A stretch of 52,784 nt of DNA from Perkinsus olseni (lineage: Eukaryota; Perkinsozoa; Perkinsida): contig JABANN010000212.1 in NCBI GenBank assembly GCA_013115125.1, forward strand, positions 1 to 52,784, written 5' to 3'. The notes under the pieces were generated by a model that was given only the letters and a program-made list of their open reading frames with translations, searched no databases and was not told where the DNA came from. A program made the position numbers and the translations under genes. Of this stretch, positions 48,513 to 52,784 are shown one piece after another (within the stretch, counting starts at the first letter, position 1; the number at the start of each line of letters is the position of its first letter).

Positions 48513-48883
48513 TTCGTAGTCCGGATGAATTTCACGACCACAACGGTATCGAGACGCGAAGCGTTCACTTATTCACGCAATCACGGGTTAGCACACTCAT
48601 ACCTGCATGTTGAATTTCATGTCACCCGATGCACTAGGTTGGTACCAGCGCACGCACCTTAACTACCCTACGTCGGAAATTTACTTTATCCTAGTCTTTT
48701 TGGTGGCACCGAGGAATTGCGAGCTTCTTGGTTGGCTGCCAACCTTTGGAACTGCCAACTTGGCGGCCTTTTGGGACAGAAGTTCCGTCTTTCAGCGTAG
48801 TTGCGCTGAGTATCACTCTAAGAGTGACACTCTTGGAGGAGGCTTCAATCCATGTTAGGTCAACTTTTCGCCGGTATCGTGTA

Positions 48884-49744
48884 ATGGTCTTCCAGCTCCC
48901 TCATCATTTCGAGGCTCTCCGCTGCATGGCCATCGAGAAGCTGTGGGATGGCCATCACGCCCGGGAGCCGATGCATGACCTCATGGGTGATATCATGGGG
49001 TATTGTAGGAAGCCTGAGCTCAGCTTGGATTGCCCCCGTGAAGAGATACTCACCAAGTTGTCTTTTTCGGTAGACTTCATGTTCACCGACAACGACACCG
49101 TGTATGGTGTTCAGAAGGTCGCGTCGAAAATCATGCTATACAGGGTTTCTGAAACTTCTACAACCACGATGGCGACTCTGTGTACTGATGCTCGCGAAGG
49201 GAAAGCTTGGGCCTGTTACTTCGACGCTAACTTTCGCAAGCTGTATGTATTGTACGGGAATGGAGGTTCGCTGCTGCAGCACGATATGGATGGTGGGAAG
49301 ACGGAAGAGCCTCTCGTGATTGGTCAATTGCCACTATCCGAATCTACGCTGATCGGTGTGATTTTCAGCGGTGGTTCGCTCTATGTTGGAATGGAAAAAT
49401 TCACATACCGCCAATATCTGCATTGCCGCCGGAAAGAAACCGTCGGAGTAAGTGTTTACTCAGTACAGTTTGTCCCGAAAGAGGAAGCTCGCCTAGTCTA
49501 TACCATACCCAAGCAGAACGACGACATAAGTTTCTCTTTCATTGGTTTTGCTCGGGTGCCCGGTTCCTCCGAAGCTGTTGACATTCGATACAAGTCCAAC
49601 TTCAAGTGGCACTCAGCTAGGATCAGCGTGATCAGAGCAAGTGAGCCGAGGCTGTTCAGCACCAGGATGGATGAAGCTGTGGAGTCTCAAGGGATCCAAG
49701 GCTCCCTCGTCAGGCATACGCCAGGGATGGACCATTTCCTCTGA
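48884..49744 (+). CDS. unrecognised lineage-specific protein, copy 1 (C-terminally short)
   Basis: Single exon, 286 residues, from MVFQLPHHFEALRCM to GMDHFL. A close paralogue lies at 51422-52387. No signal peptide or membrane helix. A repeating pattern of short strands (VDFMFTDNDTVYGV, CYFDANFRKLYVLY, GSLYVGMEKF, VSVYSVQFVP) suggests a beta-propeller-like or similar all-beta fold; that is inference. Compared with copy 2 it lacks the last ~35 residues: the coding match ends at HFL and the 3' flank homologous to copy 2's 3' flank begins at once, which points to a deletion. It also has a short insert (YRQYLHCRR). Confidence 0.6.
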   Translation: MVFQLPHHFEALRCMAIEKLWDGHHAREPMHDLMGDIMGYCRKPELSLDCPREEILTKLSFSVDFMFTDNDTVYGVQKVASKIMLYRVSETSTTTMATLCTDAREGKAWACYFDANFRKLYVLYGNGGSLLQHDMDGGKTEEPLVIGQLPLSESTLIGVIFSGGSLYVGMEKFTYRQYLHCRRKETVGVSVYSVQFVPKEEARLVYTIPKQNDDISFSFIGFARVPGSSEAVDIRYKSNFKWHSARISVIRASEPRLFSTRMDEAVESQGIQGSLVRHTPGMDHFL

Positions 49745-51421
49745 AAGAATATTTTTACATACCCGACGATGTTACGGAGCCACGGTATTCGAGGAAGTAT
49801 TATCCTAGCAAGTGGTAAGCTCCGAGGTCCTACATACTGTGAGTGTTCAAGATACTGTGTTGTGCTGATGGTGATGGTCAACAGTCAGTTGCACTGGCCC
49901 AGTTATCATAATTAACGGGCCATTTTTTCACGACGGGGCTTAAGCGACACCATTCAGCTCAGCACGTCGGTGGCGTGCGGCGTCGAGCTGCTTCATCTTG
50001 CTGGTGTGGCCCCATTACACCGGCACCAATGCGTGAAGCGGCTTATCTAAGCAGTAGCTGTTAAACCAAGAGAACGCTGCACTCCCAAGCAGATCTTGCT
50101 ATTCCAAGCTCGCCACACACATGGGGGATATGCCAAGCAAGATTAACGGCTTCGCTAGCGGAGCGAAGAGTAAATGCATTCCTCGAACAACATCCTACAT
50201 CCCCTAGTAGTATGGCACAACTCGCATGGCTTGAACTAAGCGTTTTGAGATTCGAAAAGAGCAATACGCCGCTTCAGCTACTCACGAAGCACGGATTGCG
50301 TAGGGCACAACGGCGAACCACGTTCAGGCTGACGCCGTCATATTCTGAGTACGAGCAAGCTGTACCCTGGGGGAAGACCGTTCGGCCTCTGTGAGTTCGA
50401 AGATCTGAGGGGCCTCTGTGAGGACCGTTACACACTACCGAGAAAGATTTAACTAGACGAAGAGGATCCATGAGGATTTGTAGGAGGAGGAGGAGGAGGA
50501 GGGCGCTTTCCCCTCACAGATCACGTCACAGCCTATGAGCAGCCTCACACCGAATGATACTAGGACTTGTAAGATCGTTCGGTGTGACGTTTGCAAATGC
50601 GCATCGAGATAACTTTATCTCTCTACTCTCTACCACCACCGCCATCGTGATATCAGGTTTAGTCTCCGAGGCCACACTTGAAATCCAAGATCCTACTGGC
50701 GACTCAGTGAGTCAGACTCACCACCTAGTCCCATTCATCAGGCTTCTGAGACCAATATCGCCTCCCTTGCAACTCTTGTCTAAGACGACCGTCGCAGCGT
50801 CTATCCACAACTGAACCGAAGCCTCGACGGAATCGAGGGCCGGGGCCAAAGCCAAGCCGGGTGTATGGGTCCTCCCCCGCGCCCGGAAGGAGATCCAATC
50901 GGTTGCAGATAGCGATCATTCACAAGTACTCCACCGAAGAACGAAAGAGTAAAGATAGCCTCGTGTTCCCGAAGAAACCAAATCTAACCCCAATTCTGTG
51001 AATTCATTCTCCGAAGTTTAGAGGGGTCGCGAGCGAAAAAATCTAACAAGTAGGCTTTCCGTCTAGAATCTCTATTAAAGAAATGAAACGAAAACGCAAA
51101 GGGCTTCCAGAGGCGAAGATCAGATGAAAGGAAGGCATAGCCTCCTAGGAGACAAGGCCCCTTTAATTTTCTCGCGCAACCACGATTCAGACGCCGAGTA
51201 GCTGGTGCAGGACTATTGTCTAGCTTGCTATAGGGCCCAACGGCCTGTCCCACAGCTTGTGTCCTATCCGGACACAAGAGGGAGGGCGTCGCCTCGCTCT
51301 TCGTTTTACCCACGTCGAACCCTGCGGGTTTAACTCAGAAGAGGTCTATCCCTCGGCGGCGTTGCGCGGAGTTTCACTCTTCGAGGCGCTTCAACCTATG
51401 TCAGGTCAGTGTTCGGCAGTA
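49745..51421. other. intergenic, nothing recognised
   Basis: No gene was recognised. The region contains a (GGA)n run at about 50483-50503 and a reverse-orientation copy of the CTTCGCTCCGCT motif at 50157-50168. About 90 bp before 51422 resemble the 5' flank of copy 1, including a CTTCAA..ATGT(C/T)AGGTCA string, perhaps a splice or trans-splice acceptor. Confidence 0.4.
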
Positions 51422-52387
51422 ATGGTCTTCCAGCTCCCTCATCATTTCGAGGCTCTCCGCTGCATGACCATCGAAAGGCTGTGGGATGGCCATCACGCCC
51501 GGCAGCCGATGCACGACCTCATGGGTGACATAATGGGGTATTGTAGGAAGCCGGAGCTGAGCTTGGATTGCCCCCGTGAAGAGATACTTACTAATCAGTC
51601 TTCTTCGGTGGACTTCATGTTCACCGACAACGACACCGTATATGGTGTTTGCAAGGTTGGATCGGAAATCATGCTGTGCAGAATTTCCGCATTTTCTACA
51701 ACCAGGGTGTCGGGTCTGTGTACTGGTGTTACCGAAAGGAAAGCTTGGACATGTTACTTCGACCCGAACAACCGCAAGCTGTATGTATTGTGCGAGAATG
51801 GAGGTGCACTGTTTCAGCACGATATGGGTGGTGGGAAGACGGACGGGCCTCTCATGATCGACCAATTCCCACCGTCCGAGGCTAAGCTGGTTGGGATGAT
51901 TGCCCTTGATGATTCGCTCTATGTTGCAATGTACCGCTTGGACTATGGTTCTACCACTGGGATACGTGTTTACTCAGTACAGTTTGTCCCTAACAGTGAA
52001 GTTCGGCCAGTCTACAACATACCTAAGCAGAACAACGACAACACGTTCTCATTTATTGGTTTCAGTCGGGTGCCCGGTTCCTCCGAAGCTGTTGGAGCTG
52101 TTGACATTCGATACAAGTCCAACTCGAAGTGGCACTCAGCTAGGATCAGCGTGATCAGATCGAGCGAACCTAGGCTGTTCAGCACCAGGATGGATGAAGC
52201 TGTTGAGGCTCAAGGGATCCAAGGCTCCCTCGTCGCGCGTACGGCAGGGGTGAACCATTTCCTGGTTGACGAAGGTGATCACTACGTCCTACGCCGTCGT
52301 CGCGGGCTCAGAAAGGCAGCGACAATTCGTGGGACAATTCGCGAGAAGTCACTGCCATACTTTTCCCCAATAATCTTCGACCGCTGA
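51422..52387 (+). CDS. unrecognised lineage-specific protein, copy 2 (full length)
   Basis: Single exon, 321 residues from the ATG at 51422, which is aligned with the start of copy 1 (upstream in-frame sequence is not conserved). About 80% identical to copy 1 over the shared part. It ends in a basic tail (HYVLRRRRGLRKAATIRG...SPIIFDR) that copy 1 has lost. No catalytic motif was recognised. The pair is tandem, in the same orientation, about 1.7 kb apart. Confidence 0.6.
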   Translation: MVFQLPHHFEALRCMTIERLWDGHHARQPMHDLMGDIMGYCRKPELSLDCPREEILTNQSSSVDFMFTDNDTVYGVCKVGSEIMLCRISAFSTTRVSGLCTGVTERKAWTCYFDPNNRKLYVLCENGGALFQHDMGGGKTDGPLMIDQFPPSEAKLVGMIALDDSLYVAMYRLDYGSTTGIRVYSVQFVPNSEVRPVYNIPKQNNDNTFSFIGFSRVPGSSEAVGAVDIRYKSNSKWHSARISVIRSSEPRLFSTRMDEAVEAQGIQGSLVARTAGVNHFLVDEGDHYVLRRRRGLRKAATIRGTIREKSLPYFSPIIFDR

Positions 52388-52784
52388 ACCTTCTTCTACA
52401 TCGGGGAGGGCATAACGGGAGATAAATGTTTGATACGATGCCACCCCTATCTTATGTGAGATACGGGTTATCAGCTTTTTAACTAGAAATAATATTTTCA
52501 CATTCCCAACGATGTTACGGAGGTACGGCATTTGAGGAAGTATTGTCGCAGCAAATGGTAGCCTTCGAAGAGCCGTAGACTATAAATGTTGGGAATACTG
52601 TGTTGTGTTGACGGTACTTGTAAATTGGTGGTGCCATTGGCCCAGTGATCATGACCACAAGGGGGTCGATCCTAAGCAGGATCGTGTGTATATCCTTAGC
52701 TCGATGCCACCTACAGTGTGTGCCATTTTGATATGCAAATCGCTAAAATTGAGATAACTCTGTTGGTACGAAGCTTTGACATGT
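52388..52784. other. 3' flank of copy 2
   Basis: Aligns loosely with 49748-49925 downstream of copy 1 (ACGATGTTACGGAG, GAGGAAGTATT, ATACTGTGTTGTG), showing that the duplication extended into the 3' flank. Nothing else recognised. Confidence 0.5.

Noticed and set aside
50483-50503. (GGA)n run as a functional element
   Set aside because: An ordinary short microsatellite with no context suggesting a role.

Overview
This is a eukaryotic nuclear window. Genes are interrupted by many very short introns, most of them 40-65 nt with several of exactly 49 nt. Intergenic spaces are short, genes lie on both strands, and four complete tRNA genes are present. The standard code fits all reconstructed proteins. 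A BBSome subunit points to a flagellated organism. The intron style, a Cys-rich secreted family and apparently lineage-specific protein families are most like a perkinsozoan alveolate (Perkinsus-like). That placement is an inference, not shown by a marker gene. Gene models were built by hand from splice signals and reading frame. Where I give exon coordinates for a whole gene, the exon sum is divisible by three.

Layout. 1-946: unresolved, hairpin-rich. 947-1388: 3' exons of a TatD nuclease. 1494-6667: a seven-exon NRPS-like enzyme in which a membrane region sits between the adenylation and carrier domains. 6849-8812: two intronless tetraspanin-like paralogues. 9209-10033: ICMT/NnrU-like membrane methyltransferase. 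10474-10948: small membrane protein. 11746-14322: Tah18/NDOR1 diflavin reductase. 14466-14806: BRAWNIN/UQCC6-like microprotein. 14914-16230: GINS subunit Psf3. 16446-20318: BBS9/PTHB1. 20319-21457: unresolved exons.

The minus-strand block 21458-30030 holds two coiled-coil genes, a segmental duplication (coiled-coil gene, Cys-rich secreted protein gene and tRNA-Gly, with the second coiled-coil copy decayed) and a TDRD3/RMI1-like OB-fold protein with a Lys/Gly-rich tail. A repeat-rich stretch follows (30457-33522): two inverted copies of a short element that begins with a tRNA 3' end flank a 478-bp unit that is tandemly duplicated and full of hairpins.

The right part is on the plus strand: two adjacent SPFH/band-7 genes (33618-37587), a CHD-type chromatin remodeller with a PCNA-binding-like tail (37716-44075), a DUF2009-family gene (44857-47831), tRNA-Arg(CCU), and two paralogues of an unrecognised family (48884-49744 and 51422-52387).

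The genes do not form one pathway. They are housekeeping and lineage-specific genes side by side. The most unusual signals are introns made largely of the 3' half of a tRNA gene, including a T-run like a Pol III terminator; the A-membrane-carrier-C synthetase; and the duplicated hairpin array.
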